Shown here in pieces: positions 26,788 through 38,211 of a stretch of DNA of 64,000 bases. Below the pieces are notes generated by a model. That model saw only the letters and a program-made list of their open reading frames with translations, searched no databases and was not told where the DNA came from. The position numbers and the translations under genes are program-made. Each line of letters opens with the position of its first letter. The first letter of the stretch is position 1. The stretch lies in NCBI RefSeq assembly GCF_025961575.1, contig NZ_JAOQNX010000014.1:1-64000 (forward strand), written 5' to 3'. Origin of the DNA: Rhodoblastus acidophilus. Lineage in GTDB: Bacteria > Pseudomonadota > Alphaproteobacteria > Rhizobiales > Beijerinckiaceae.

Positions 26788-28191
26788 TCACGCCGCCGCG
26801 CGCGGGCGTGGGCGCGCTGGCGCGGCGGCCCATGACGGCGTTGAGCGCACCTGCGCCCAAACCGGCGAATGCACGGCGTGGTCGAGGTTTCTGGCGAGCT
26901 CGATCAGACCGTCATAGCCGGCATAGCCGATGCGGCGGACGTGATCGATGTCGAGGAAGGGAATGCGCGATTTCAGCGTCGGATAGATGTAGCGGTCGCC
27001 GGCGATGAGAATGTCGGCCCTGGTCTCGTGGAACACGTCGATCAGCGCGAGTTGATCATTGTCGGAAATCATGCGGGCCTCGTCGCCCATCAGCGCCTTG
27101 ATGCGCGCCTTGTCTTCCTCGGTGGATTTTTCCGTGCCGGTCGCGACCACGATCATGCCGAGATCCTGCATGGCCGAGACCACCGACCAGCTCTTGTAGC
27201 CGCCGGTGAAGATCAGCACGCGCTTGCCCCGCAATTTTTCCCGCAAGGGGTTTAAAGCCGCCTCGACCCGCGCCTCCTCGCGCGCGACAAGGTTTTCGAC
27301 GCGCGCACTCAGATCGGAATCGTTGAGCAGGCGCGCGAAACCGCGAAACGCTTCGGAGGTGTCGCGCAGGCCGTAGAACGAGCCCTCGAACCAGGGGATT
27401 TGATAAGCGTCTTCGAGCTTGCGCGCGACGGCGAGCATGGCCTTGGAGCAGACCACCATATTGGCTTCCGCGCGATGCATGGTCTGAACTTCAGCGAAAC
27501 GGCTGTCGCCGGAAAAGCTGCAGAGCACGCGCAGGCCAAGTTCATCGAACAGCGGCGCGACATTCCAAAACTCGCCGCCGACATTCCACTCGCCGACCAG
27601 ATTGACGTCATGGCGTTTCACGCCGGGAATTTCGTAGGCGGGCGCCTCAGGCTCGCGCGTTCCGATGATGTATTTGATGGTGGCGTCGCCGGCGACGCGG
27701 TTGCCGAGATTCTTGTTGCCGTAAAAACCGGCGCAATCCACGGGGATGACCGCGACGCCGAATTTTTCCTGCGCCGCCTTGGCGACCGCTTCGATGTCGT
27801 CGCCCTGCAAGGCGGGGACGCAGGTGTTGTAGACGAACACGGCGGCCGGCTTGTGCGTCTCCACCGCCTGCTTGATCGACTGGTACAGGCGCTTTTCGCC
27901 CCGCCCCATGATCACGTCCATGTCGGTGAGGTCGGTGGTCATGCCAATTCGAAAGGTATCGGGACCGGAGGAGCGCGTGCCGCGATTGTCCCAGGAGGAA
28001 CCGGCGCAGCCGATCGGGCCGTGGACGATATGGGCGACATCGGCGATCGGCAGCAGGGCGTTGCGGGCGCCGTCGAAACAGCAGCCGCCTTGCGTCGCCC
28101 CTGGCGCAGGCTTGGCGCAGCCGGACTTGCTCTTGTTGTTATGGGCGCAGGCCGGCTCGTTCAGCAGCGCCGCGATCTCTTCCGGCTTCAT
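26788..28191 (-). CDS. vnfE: VnfE, FeV-co scaffold subunit
   Basis: 467 residues of the NifE/VnfE group. The N-terminal [18 protein letters not shown] and GGCCFDGAR precede the cluster-ligand stretch [32 protein letters not shown] and [16 protein letters not shown] supply further conserved residues. VnfEN completes the vanadium cofactor before transfer to VnfDGK. The ATG at 28191 follows GGAGG by five bases and is chosen over an upstream in-frame Leu/Met. It leads a nine-gene operon preceded by a sigma-54 promoter about 35 bases upstream. Confidence 0.9.
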   Translation of the reverse strand: MKPEEIAALLNEPACAHNNKSKSGCAKPAPGATQGGCCFDGARNALLPIADVAHIVHGPIGCAGSSWDNRGTRSSGPDTFRIGMTTDLTDMDVIMGRGEKRLYQSIKQAVETHKPAAVFVYNTCVPALQGDDIEAVAKAAQEKFGVAVIPVDCAGFYGNKNLGNRVAGDATIKYIIGTREPEAPAYEIPGVKRHDVNLVGEWNVGGEFWNVAPLFDELGLRVLCSFSGDSRFAEVQTMHRAEANMVVCSKAMLAVARKLEDAYQIPWFEGSFYGLRDTSEAFRGFARLLNDSDLSARVENLVAREEARVEAALNPLREKLRGKRVLIFTGGYKSWSVVSAMQDLGMIVVATGTEKSTEEDKARIKALMGDEARMISDNDQLALIDVFHETRADILIAGDRYIYPTLKSRIPFLDIDHVRRIGYAGYDGLIELARNLDHAVHSPVWAQVRSTPSWAAAPARPRPRAAA

Positions 28192-28225
28192 GCGATCCTC
28201 CGGTAAATTCGTTCGCAAAGGGTTC

Positions 28226-28241
28226 AGCAAGCGCTGGGCCA
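28226..28241 (-). promoter_or_regulatory. Sigma-54 promoter of the vnfE operon
   Basis: On the minus strand the sequence is TGGCCCAGCGCTTGCT, close to the consensus TGGCAC-N5-TTGC(A/T), with GG and GC ten bases apart. Transcription would begin near 28215, leaving a leader of about 25 bases before the vnfE ATG. Confidence 0.75.
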
Positions 28242-28326
28242 GTTTGACGAAATCCGGAAAACAGTCGTCATTTCACCCTGTTGCACAGCCGACGCGGGGA
28301 GAAGCGGCCTCTCCCAATCAACACGC

Positions 28327-28364
28327 CGGTACAAAAATCCGCAGCCCTGTCGGCATTTGTACCG
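28327..28364. promoter_or_regulatory. Perfect 9-bp dyad CGGTACAAA...TTTGTACCG
   Basis: The arms at 28327-28335 and 28356-28364 are perfect inverse complements separated by 20 bases, and each contains GTAC. A. vinelandii VnfA is known to bind GTAC-containing dyads. The site lies midway between the divergent vnfE and vnfA sigma-54 promoters, where an upstream activator site is expected. The half-site spacing here is wider than in Azotobacter. Confidence 0.6.
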
Positions 28365-28366
28365 CT

Positions 28367-28383
28367 ATGTAACAAGATTACAT
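28367..28383. promoter_or_regulatory. Dyad ATGTAA-N5-TTACAT
   Basis: A perfect 6-bp inverted repeat with a five-base spacer, directly beside the GTAC dyad. ATGTAA or its complement recurs upstream of vnfD and of the DUF364 operon. An AT-rich hexamer is rare in this GC-rich sequence, so it may be a second regulator's operator. Confidence 0.45.
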
Positions 28384-28472
28384 TGACAACTTTTTCCGCG
28401 CGCTTTATCCGCATTTCCAGAGCAGTTCGCAACGTAAATGTGATCTCACAATATGTTGCGTCGATTACGCCG

Positions 28473-28488
28473 TGGCGCCAAACTTGCT
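28473..28488 (+). promoter_or_regulatory. Sigma-54 promoter of vnfA
   Basis: TGGCGCCAAACTTGCT, with GG and GC ten bases apart and a full TTGCT -12 element. The start of transcription is expected near 28499, about 87 bases before the vnfA ATG at 28586. This implies that vnfA is itself sigma-54 dependent, controlled by NifA or by its own product. It also rules out the longer GTG-initiated frame at 28472. Confidence 0.7.
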
Positions 28489-28585
28489 GCCAAGCCAAAC
28501 GAACGACACCAGCCGACGACGCCCCGAGCGCCCTGCGCGGGTTGACGCCCGGGCGGCGCCTCTCCATCACGAGATTGGACATTGC

Positions 28586-30205
28586 ATGGGAAAGAGAGAG
28601 TCCGTATCCACCGCCATGGATGAGGATTTGGAAGATTTCTCGCATTGTTTTACCGGCGAATGCCGCATCAACGTCTTGCCGACGCTCTACAAGGTCAGTC
28701 AGGTTATTTCGGCGAGCGAAGATTTGGAACACTCGCTCGACATCATCCTCGGGATCATGCGCAAGCGGTTAAAAATCACCCGCGGCGCGGTCACGCTCTA
28801 TGACCGCAAGTCCGAGACCATTTCCATTCACCGCAGTTTCGGTCTCAGCGACGTCGAACGGTCGCGCGGCGTCTATTCGCCCGGCGAAGGCATCACCGGC
28901 GAGGTCGTGGAATCCGGCGAGGCCATCATGGTCCCGCACATTTGCGACGACCAGCGTTTCCTGGATCGCACCAAGGCGCATAGCGACGGCGCCGGACTGA
29001 ACGCCTCATTCTTCTGCGTGCCGATCACCCATGCGCGCAAGGTGCTGGGCGCCATCTCGGCGGAGCGCGTCTATCACAACCGCACGCTGATGAAGCAGGA
29101 TATGGAGCTGGTCGCGACGCTCGGCTCGATGATCGCGCCCGCCGTCGAGCTCTACATGCTCGAAAACGTGGAAAAGGTGCGGTTGGAAAACGAGAACCGC
29201 CGCCTGCAGAACGAGCTGAAGAAGAAATACAAGCCCGAAAACATCATCGGCAATTCCAAGCCGATGCAGGACATTTACCAGCTCATCGAAAAGGTCTCGG
29301 CGACCAAGGCCACCGTGCTGGTGCTCGGCGAAAGCGGCGTCGGCAAGGAACTGGTGGCGAGCGCCATCCACTACAACAGCCCGAGCGCCGACGGCCCCTT
29401 CGTCGTCTTCAACTGCGCCGCGCTTCCGGAAAGCATTGTCGAAAGCGAGCTGTTCGGCCACGAAAAGGGCTCGTTCACCGGCGCCGTCGCCCAGCGCAAA
29501 GGCCGCTTCGAAATGGCCGACGGCGGCACGATCTTTTTGGACGAAGTCGGCGAACTGAGCCTGCCGCTGCAAGCCAAATTGCTGCGCGTGTTGCAGCAGA
29601 AAACCTTTGAGCGCGTGGGCGGTTCAAAACCGGTGCGGGTGGATTTGCGCATCATCGCCGCCACCAATCGCGACCTCCCCGACATGATCTCGAAAAACCT
29701 GTTCCGCGAGGACCTCTACTATCGCCTCAACGTCTTCCCCATCACCATTCCGCCGCTGCGCGAACGCGCCAGCGACGTGATCCTGCTCGCGGATCATTTC
29801 GTCACCAAAAGCGCGCAGGAAATGAGCAAGGAGGTCAAGCGCATCTCCACGCCGGCGCTCAACATGCTGATGACCTATCATTGGCCGGGCAATGTGCGCG
29901 AACTCGAAAACGTCATCGAGCGTGCGGTGATCCTCGCCGACGACGGCGTGATCCACGGCTACAATCTGCCGCCGTCGCTGCAAACCTCCGCCGAAACCGG
30001 CACGAGTTTCGGCTGCGGACTCGAGGCGAAGATCCAGGCGGTCGAATATGAGATGATCGTCGAAGCGCTGAAGAGCCACAACGGCAACACCACGGAAGCC
30101 GCCAAGGAGCTGGGCCTGACCCGCCGCATCCTCGGCCTGCGCATGGAAAAATACAACATCAACTACAAGACCTATCGACGCGGCGCCGCCGCGCAAGGAG
30201 AGTGA
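28586..30205 (+). CDS. vnfA: VnfA, sigma-54-dependent activator of V-nitrogenase genes
   Basis: About 539 residues (ATG 28586; ATG 28616 also possible). An N-terminal Cys motif CFTGEC comes first; VnfA/AnfA proteins carry Cys residues here that hold an oxygen-labile Fe-S cluster in Azotobacter VnfA. A GAF domain follows (about 40-190), then an AAA+ domain with Walker A GESGVGKE, the variant sigma-54 loop GSFTGA and DEVGELSLPLQAKLLRV. The C-terminal helix-turn-helix is NTTEAAKELGLTRRILGLRM. It is expected to bind dyads upstream of vnfE, vnfD and the NifX-vnfH operon. AnfA is the main alternative, but no Fe-only nitrogenase genes are present. Confidence 0.9.
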   Translation: MGKRESVSTAMDEDLEDFSHCFTGECRINVLPTLYKVSQVISASEDLEHSLDIILGIMRKRLKITRGAVTLYDRKSETISIHRSFGLSDVERSRGVYSPGEGITGEVVESGEAIMVPHICDDQRFLDRTKAHSDGAGLNASFFCVPITHARKVLGAISAERVYHNRTLMKQDMELVATLGSMIAPAVELYMLENVEKVRLENENRRLQNELKKKYKPENIIGNSKPMQDIYQLIEKVSATKATVLVLGESGVGKELVASAIHYNSPSADGPFVVFNCAALPESIVESELFGHEKGSFTGAVAQRKGRFEMADGGTIFLDEVGELSLPLQAKLLRVLQQKTFERVGGSKPVRVDLRIIAATNRDLPDMISKNLFREDLYYRLNVFPITIPPLRERASDVILLADHFVTKSAQEMSKEVKRISTPALNMLMTYHWPGNVRELENVIERAVILADDGVIHGYNLPPSLQTSAETGTSFGCGLEAKIQAVEYEMIVEALKSHNGNTTEAAKELGLTRRILGLRMEKYNINYKTYRRGAAAQGE

Positions 30206-30206
30206 C

Positions 30207-30542
30207 ATGGAACTGACCAACCAACAGTTTTTCAATCTCCTGCTGGCGGATATCGCCATGGCCGGCGCCATCCAGGCCGTGCAGGGCGCGTTCGTCGCGC
30301 CGGACGATTACGAGCCGGGAAAAATCCGCACCGAATGGATCGCGACCCACAGCGACCAGGTCCTGCAACGCCGGGTGTTCGCGCTGGCCAATGCGGGGTT
30401 GGCGTCGCTCCAGGGCGTCGACGATGAACAATTGGTGCGGGTCGCGGACAAATATGGCGTGCCGATCGACGCCGGGCTCGCGGAAAAGATCACGCAATTC
30501 TTCGCCGACAAACGCCAGGCGGTGATCCGCTACCGGAGCTAA
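30207..30542 (+). CDS. Small conserved-looking protein co-transcribed with vnfA
   Basis: 111 residues, no domain recognised. The sequence is mostly helical with no signal peptide or membrane segment: MELTNQQFFNLLLADIAMAG at the start and FFADKRQAVIRY near the end. An AGGAG site overlaps the end of vnfA and the ATG lies one base past its stop, so expression is coupled. A strong terminator follows. It could be a VnfA partner or a nitrogenase-linked small protein; nothing in the sequence decides. Confidence 0.75.
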   Translation: MELTNQQFFNLLLADIAMAGAIQAVQGAFVAPDDYEPGKIRTEWIATHSDQVLQRRVFALANAGLASLQGVDDEQLVRVADKYGVPIDAGLAEKITQFFADKRQAVIRYRS

Positions 30543-30569
30543 AGGTCCTTCTTGAGGCGCGAGCAACTC

Positions 30570-30594
30570 GCGGCGCGCAAGCGCCGCTTTTTTT
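30570..30594 (+). terminator. Rho-independent terminator of the vnfA operon
   Basis: A perfect 7-bp stem GCGGCGC/GCGCCGC with a GCAA tetraloop is followed by seven T residues. It ends the vnfA transcript 28 bases after the small downstream gene. Confidence 0.92.
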
Positions 30595-30607
30595 GCGCCT
30601 CGACGAC

Positions 30608-30637
30608 AAAAAGGGCGCGACAGCGCGCGCCCTCTTT
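30608..30637. terminator. Terminator of the vnfH-Nif11 transcript (bidirectional)
   Basis: The stem GGGCGCG/CGCGCCC (30613-30619 and 30626-30632) has a T-run on either side depending on the strand read. On the minus strand it ends the transcript 27 bases past the Nif11 gene. Confidence 0.85.
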
Positions 30638-30658
30638 TTCCATTCGCGAACGACGTGA

Positions 30659-30856
30659 TCACATCGGCGTAATGCCGTGCTCCTCGTAGATCGCTTCCTG
30701 CGCCTTCTTGAATTCGCTCATGGAGAATTCGTAGCCGGACTCTTTTATGGCGGCCCAACTGGCGGCCTCGTCCTCGGAGAGGTCGTTCATTTTCTTGCGA
30801 AAATCCTCGTCCGAACGCATGCGCTTGATATAGGCGACAGCGGATTCAACTGACAT
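30659..30856 (-). CDS. Nif11-family small protein
   Basis: 65 residues matching the Nif11 domain: MSVESAVAYIKRM, then DEDFRKKMNDL, then a Gly-Tyr-(E/D)-F-S turn in ESGYEFSMSEFKKA. Nif11 proteins were named from nitrogen fixation clusters and are of unknown function there; in other bacteria the same fold serves as leader peptide of ribosomal natural products. No core-peptide extension follows the domain here. The GGAGGG site and ATG at 30856 set the start, rejecting a longer upstream frame. It is the last gene of the NifX-VOC/vnfH operon. Confidence 0.85.
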   Translation of the reverse strand: MSVESAVAYIKRMRSDEDFRKKMNDLSEDEAASWAAIKESGYEFSMSEFKKAQEAIYEEHGITPM

Positions 30857-30909
30857 CGCGGCCCTCCACAAAACGGTCGGCCCGGACAAAAAGTCCGGGC
30901 CGTCATGCA

Positions 30910-31923
<1,014 letters not shown>

Positions 31924-32778
31924 CTAAGCTGTGACCGCCTGTTCGGGCGTCGGCGCTTGAACCAGTTCGATCCGGTAACCATCGGGATCGACGATGAAGG
32001 CGACGATGTTTTCACCATGTCGTTGCGCGCGCGGCGGGCGCGGCATGGGCACGCCCCGAGCCGCGAGACGGTCGCAAAGACGCATGATGTTTTTCACGCC
32101 GATGGCGATGTGGCCGAAGGCGTCCCCGACGACATAAGCCTCCTCGCGCTGCCAGTTCTGGACGAGCTCGATGGTCATGCCGGGGCCGGCTGAGCCGGCG
32201 CTTCCAGCGCCGGCGACATAGCCGAGATAGGCCTGGGAGAACTGGTTCTTCTTGTGCTCGCGGCGCTCCAGCAGAGTCATGCCGAGCTTTTCCGTGTAGA
32301 AGGCGATGGACTCGTCGAGGTTTCTGACGCGCAGCATGGCGTGCAGCAGCGCGAATTCGCTGGCGTCGATCGAGCTGTCCTCGGCGGCGGCTGTCTTGGC
32401 GACAAAAAGTTCGCGCAGGGCCTCATCAACCCCTTTGCCGGCGTAAAGATTGGTGGCCTCGATGCCGATCTTGCTCAGCGCCTCCTGCGGCGCGGCGCCG
32501 ACCTTGGCGACCAGCAGCACCTGGCAATCCGCGATCATGCGATAGATGGTGGCGCGGACGTCTTCCTCTTCATCAAGGGCGTGTTCCGCGATCGCGCGCG
32601 CCGCCACCGGGCGAACGCCATTCGCGTCGACATCATAGACAGAGAAGACCGCGGCATGGCCGAAATGCAGATCGACCTTCTCGCCATCGCGCGTGGCGAC
32701 GGCGACGCGCAGACGCAAGCCCGCGTCGGTTTTGCCTTCAGCGGCGTCAACAGTCTTTTCCAGCACTTCATCCAGCAT
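31924..32778 (-). CDS. NifX - glyoxalase (VOC) fusion protein
   Basis: 284 residues with two domains. Residues about 20-125 are a NifX-type cofactor-binding domain (RVAVATRDGEKVDLHFGH, VYDVDANG). Residues about 143-275 are a glyoxalase I-like VOC domain that keeps all four metal-ligand positions: His in HAMLRV, Glu in TIELVQN, His in GHIAIGV and Glu in YRIELVQ. It leads the operon with vnfH from a near-perfect sigma-54 promoter. Fusion of a cofactor carrier with a metal-binding VOC domain suggests handling of a cofactor or its organic ligand; ordinary methylglyoxal detoxification is the alternative. Confidence 0.85.
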   Translation of the reverse strand: MLDEVLEKTVDAAEGKTDAGLRLRVAVATRDGEKVDLHFGHAAVFSVYDVDANGVRPVAARAIAEHALDEEEDVRATIYRMIADCQVLLVAKVGAAPQEALSKIGIEATNLYAGKGVDEALRELFVAKTAAAEDSSIDASEFALLHAMLRVRNLDESIAFYTEKLGMTLLERREHKKNQFSQAYLGYVAGAGSAGSAGPGMTIELVQNWQREEAYVVGDAFGHIAIGVKNIMRLCDRLAARGVPMPRPPRAQRHGENIVAFIVDPDGYRIELVQAPTPEQAVTA

Positions 32779-32812
32779 GGCGCATCCCCGGCGTTTGCTC
32801 GCGCCAAGTCAT

Positions 32813-32828
32813 TGCAACAGCCGTGCCA
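32813..32828 (-). promoter_or_regulatory. Sigma-54 promoter of the NifX-VOC/vnfH operon
   Basis: The minus-strand sequence TGGCACGGCTGTTGCA is a perfect match to the consensus. Transcription would start near 32801, about 23 bases before the ATG at 32778. It is the strongest sigma-54 site in the window. Confidence 0.92.
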
Positions 32829-32900
32829 AGTAGAAATCGCCAATCAATCCTGACGTTTTCGCCGCTTTCTTCAGTATCTCGTACAGAAAGGCAAAATTTC

Positions 32901-32914
32901 GCACGTTCGCGTGC
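32901..32914. promoter_or_regulatory. Palindrome GCACG-TTCG-CGTGC between divergent vnf promoters
   Basis: A 5-bp dyad inside the region expected to hold activator sites. The related word GTTCGCAC occurs on the minus strand at about 32960 and within the palindrome at 44674-44689 between the peptide operon and the importer. The protein that binds is unknown. Confidence 0.35.
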
Positions 32915-33061
32915 AATCCGCTCGGCGTCCGAAACGAACGCCGCGCGCCTCCTTCTTACATGTGCGAACTTTCCCCACGCCTTTCTTGAACGGCCTGAAG
33001 TGGCGCTCAAAAAAAATTCTAAGAAAAATCAGGAGATAGCGCCGGTTTTGCACTCATCAAT

Positions 33062-33087
33062 ATGTAAGTGGAATAAATTGGATGTAA
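33062..33087 (+). promoter_or_regulatory. Direct ATGTAA repeats upstream of the vnfD promoter
   Basis: ATGTAA at 33062-33067 and 33082-33087 are 20 bases apart, two helical turns, ending just before the -24 element. A further TTACAT lies at 32956-32961. The same hexamer forms a dyad between vnfE and vnfA, so a shared regulator is plausible. Confidence 0.4.
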
Positions 33088-33089
33088 CT

Positions 33090-33105
33090 TGGCACGCTTC
33101 CTGCG
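33090..33105 (+). promoter_or_regulatory. Sigma-54 promoter of vnfDGK
   Basis: TGGCACGCTTCCTGCG has the full TGGCAC -24 element and GG-N10-GC spacing; the -12 element is CTGC rather than TTGC. Transcription would start near 33116, leaving a leader of about 90 bases before vnfD. Confidence 0.82.
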
Positions 33106-33194
33106 ATCCTCCTTCGCAACGGCGCCGGAGCCAGTCCAATCCTTTTCCGCCGCCGGTACCCGCGAGAGCGACGACTGCAACTCACACTCCGTGA

Positions 33195-36498
<3,304 letters not shown>

Positions 36499-36502
36499 GG
36501 TG

Positions 36503-36549
36503 TTTTTTCGCACGGGCGCGTGATTGCCCTCCGAGCCCGTGCGAAAAAA
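36503..36549. other. 15-bp stem immediately after vnfK
   Basis: A perfect inverted repeat TTTTTTCGCACGGGC/GCCCGTGCGAAAAAA with a 17-base loop begins four bases after the vnfK stop. The T-run is on the 5' side in both directions, so it is not a classical terminator. It would form a long RNA hairpin that could protect the vnfDGK message from 3' exonucleases. Confidence 0.75.
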
Positions 36550-36581
36550 TGGCGCGTCGCCGTTCCAACCGTCGCGCCAAC

Positions 36582-36627
36582 CCCTCTCCCCGCGTCTTGC
36601 GGACATCCTGCGCGGGGAGAGGGTTTT
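36582..36627 (+). terminator. Probable terminator after vnfDGK
   Basis: A 13-bp stem CCCTCTCCCCGCG/CGCGGGGAGAGGG with a 16-base loop is followed by TTTTG. It is strong in stem but has only four T residues, so partial read-through into the next gene 25 bases on is likely. Confidence 0.6.
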
Positions 36628-36652
36628 GTATCGCGCTGCATCGAGGTTCGAC

Positions 36653-37549
36653 ATGGGGTTCACAGCAAAACTCTTCGCCAATCCTGACTTCGGCTGGTCG
36701 AACAAAGTGCGGCCGCCCGAGCACCGCCAGATCGAACTCTATACAAAACCGCGCATCCTCACTTTTGATGAGCCGCCGCTCCCCGAAGAGGCGCCGCTGG
36801 AGCGCATTGCGGCGGTGGCCCGCGCGGCCGTTGTGTTCGAGGCGACGCTCGCCGGCCTCTATCCCACCGACCTCCCCCTGACCTCCTGGGCGCGCGCCAA
36901 AGACCTGCCCAAGACGACAATGGTGGAAAAAGTCGCGCTGCAATTGCACCGCGTCACCCGCATCCTCCGCCTGATCGCCTTTCATCCGCACGGGCAGGTC
37001 GAAATGCGCAATGGCGTGATCTGCATGGGCGGCGTGATCGGCAAGGAGGTTTATTATTTCGACATCACCAGCGCTGGCCTCGACCTGATCGAGACCATGG
37101 TCGCCTACTGGTTTTCCGCCCGCGACAGCGTCTATCCGCAAGCTTACGTCGCCTGGGTGTTTTCGGAAATGTTTTTTGATCTCGGCGGCGAAATCCGGCG
37201 CTATTCGGACGAGGGCCGCACGCTCTACCAGTTCCAGCGCAAGGGTCCGTTCAACCGCCATTTCCGCTTCGACTGCGACAATCCGAAAGCGACGTTCGCC
37301 GGCGATTTCGTCGAGATCGACATTCCCGCGCCCTATCGCGACAGCGCGCGCTACGCCATCGATTTCTACGCCGTGCTGCATGATGTGCTGCACATCATCC
37401 CGGTTGAGGCGCTGAAGGACGGCAAGATCGCCCGCGAAAAACTGCCGGAATGGGAGGCGCGTACGAAAAAAGATCCAATGTCTCTGCCGGCGGCGTTCCA
37501 GCAAAAATTCGGGCGGCTGAAGCCCAACATCAACCAGCCGATGACCTAA
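36653..37549 (+). CDS. Unknown protein downstream of vnfK
   Basis: 298 residues with no recognised domain, signal peptide or clear membrane segment. Notable features are a Trp/Tyr-rich central part (SAGLDLIETMVAYWFSARDS), a charged RRYSDEGRTLYQFQRKG segment and HDVLHIIPVEALKDGK near the end. The ATG at 36653 has GAGG upstream; an earlier in-frame TTG would start inside the vnfK hairpin and is rejected. Lying between vnfK and another nifX-like gene on the same strand, it is probably linked to V-nitrogenase, perhaps as an assembly or protection factor (inference only). Confidence 0.8.
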   Translation: MGFTAKLFANPDFGWSNKVRPPEHRQIELYTKPRILTFDEPPLPEEAPLERIAAVARAAVVFEATLAGLYPTDLPLTSWARAKDLPKTTMVEKVALQLHRVTRILRLIAFHPHGQVEMRNGVICMGGVIGKEVYYFDITSAGLDLIETMVAYWFSARDSVYPQAYVAWVFSEMFFDLGGEIRRYSDEGRTLYQFQRKGPFNRHFRFDCDNPKATFAGDFVEIDIPAPYRDSARYAIDFYAVLHDVLHIIPVEALKDGKIAREKLPEWEARTKKDPMSLPAAFQQKFGRLKPNINQPMT

Positions 37550-37638
37550 CCGTCATTGCGAGGAGCCGAAGGCGACGAAGCCATCCACGTTTCGTGCAAG
37601 CCGCAGGGTGGATTGCTTCGCTTCGCTCGCAATGACGG
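37550..37638. repeat. Intergenic palindromic repeat
   Basis: CCGTCATTGCGAG at 37550-37562 pairs with CTCGCAATGACGG at 37626-37638. The inner part (AGCCGAAGGCGACGAAGCCATCCA... GGTGGATTGCTTCG) is a second imperfect inverted repeat. This family of mobile palindromes is widespread between genes in Hyphomicrobiales. It fills the gap between the unknown gene and the nifX-like gene. Confidence 0.85.
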
Positions 37639-37669
37639 TGGTCGCCTTACCAGCATCAAGGAGCCCATC

Positions 37670-38152
37670 ATGGAAGGCCCACATCTGCGCATCGCCATCA
37701 CCACCGACAGTTTGACCGATCTCGACGCGCAATTCGTCGCGGCCAAAAACTTCGTCGTCTATGACGTCTCGGCCGACGAGTCCGAATTCATCGACGCCCT
37801 GCAATTTTCCCGGCGCGGCAAGGGCAAGGCGGCCGGTGGCGGCCGTGAGGCCAATGGCGGGCGTTGCGTGATGGACGACATGGAGAATGACGACGGCACG
37901 GGCGTCGATCCGCTGACCGAGCGGGTGGATTCGCTTGCGGGCGTGTCGATCCTGTTCACCATGGGGCTATCCGACCTCGCCGCCGTGCGGGTGCAGGCCC
38001 TAAAAGTGTTTCCGGTGAAATCGGCGCGGCATCGGGCGATCGACGATGTCATCGCCCAGGTGCAGGCGATGATGGCGGGCGTGCAACCTCTATGGATGCG
38101 CCGCGCCATCGCACGCCGCACCGGCGAGGAATTGGCGGAGCAATATGCGTAG
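37670..38152 (+). CDS. NifX-type cofactor-binding protein
   Basis: 160 residues of the NifX family. The start is LRIAITTDSLTDLDAQFVAA and the end follows the NifX pattern VFPVKSARHRAIDDVIAQVQ...LWMRRAIARR. Between them is a Gly/Lys/Arg-rich insert of about 25 residues (about 50-75) that is unusual. The ATG at 37670 follows AAGGAG. It is the fourth NifX-type domain in the cluster, besides NifB, VnfX and the VOC fusion, and is placed with the structural genes, so a role in inserting or storing FeV-co is likely. Confidence 0.82.
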   Translation: MEGPHLRIAITTDSLTDLDAQFVAAKNFVVYDVSADESEFIDALQFSRRGKGKAAGGGREANGGRCVMDDMENDDGTGVDPLTERVDSLAGVSILFTMGLSDLAAVRVQALKVFPVKSARHRAIDDVIAQVQAMMAGVQPLWMRRAIARRTGEELAEQYA

Positions 38153-38211
38153 CGCGCGTTTGCCGCCCTGGTGAAGGCGCGTTAGAATTTTCGCCGGAAT
38201 GAGAGGCGGCG

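Noticed and set aside
28472-28585. Longer vnfA starting at GTG 28472
   Set aside because: The start would lie inside the sigma-54 promoter at 28473-28488, upstream of the expected transcription start.
36503-36549. Classical rho-independent terminator after vnfK
   Set aside because: The T-run is on the 5' side of the stem and A residues follow on the 3' side, so there is no U-tail on the transcript.
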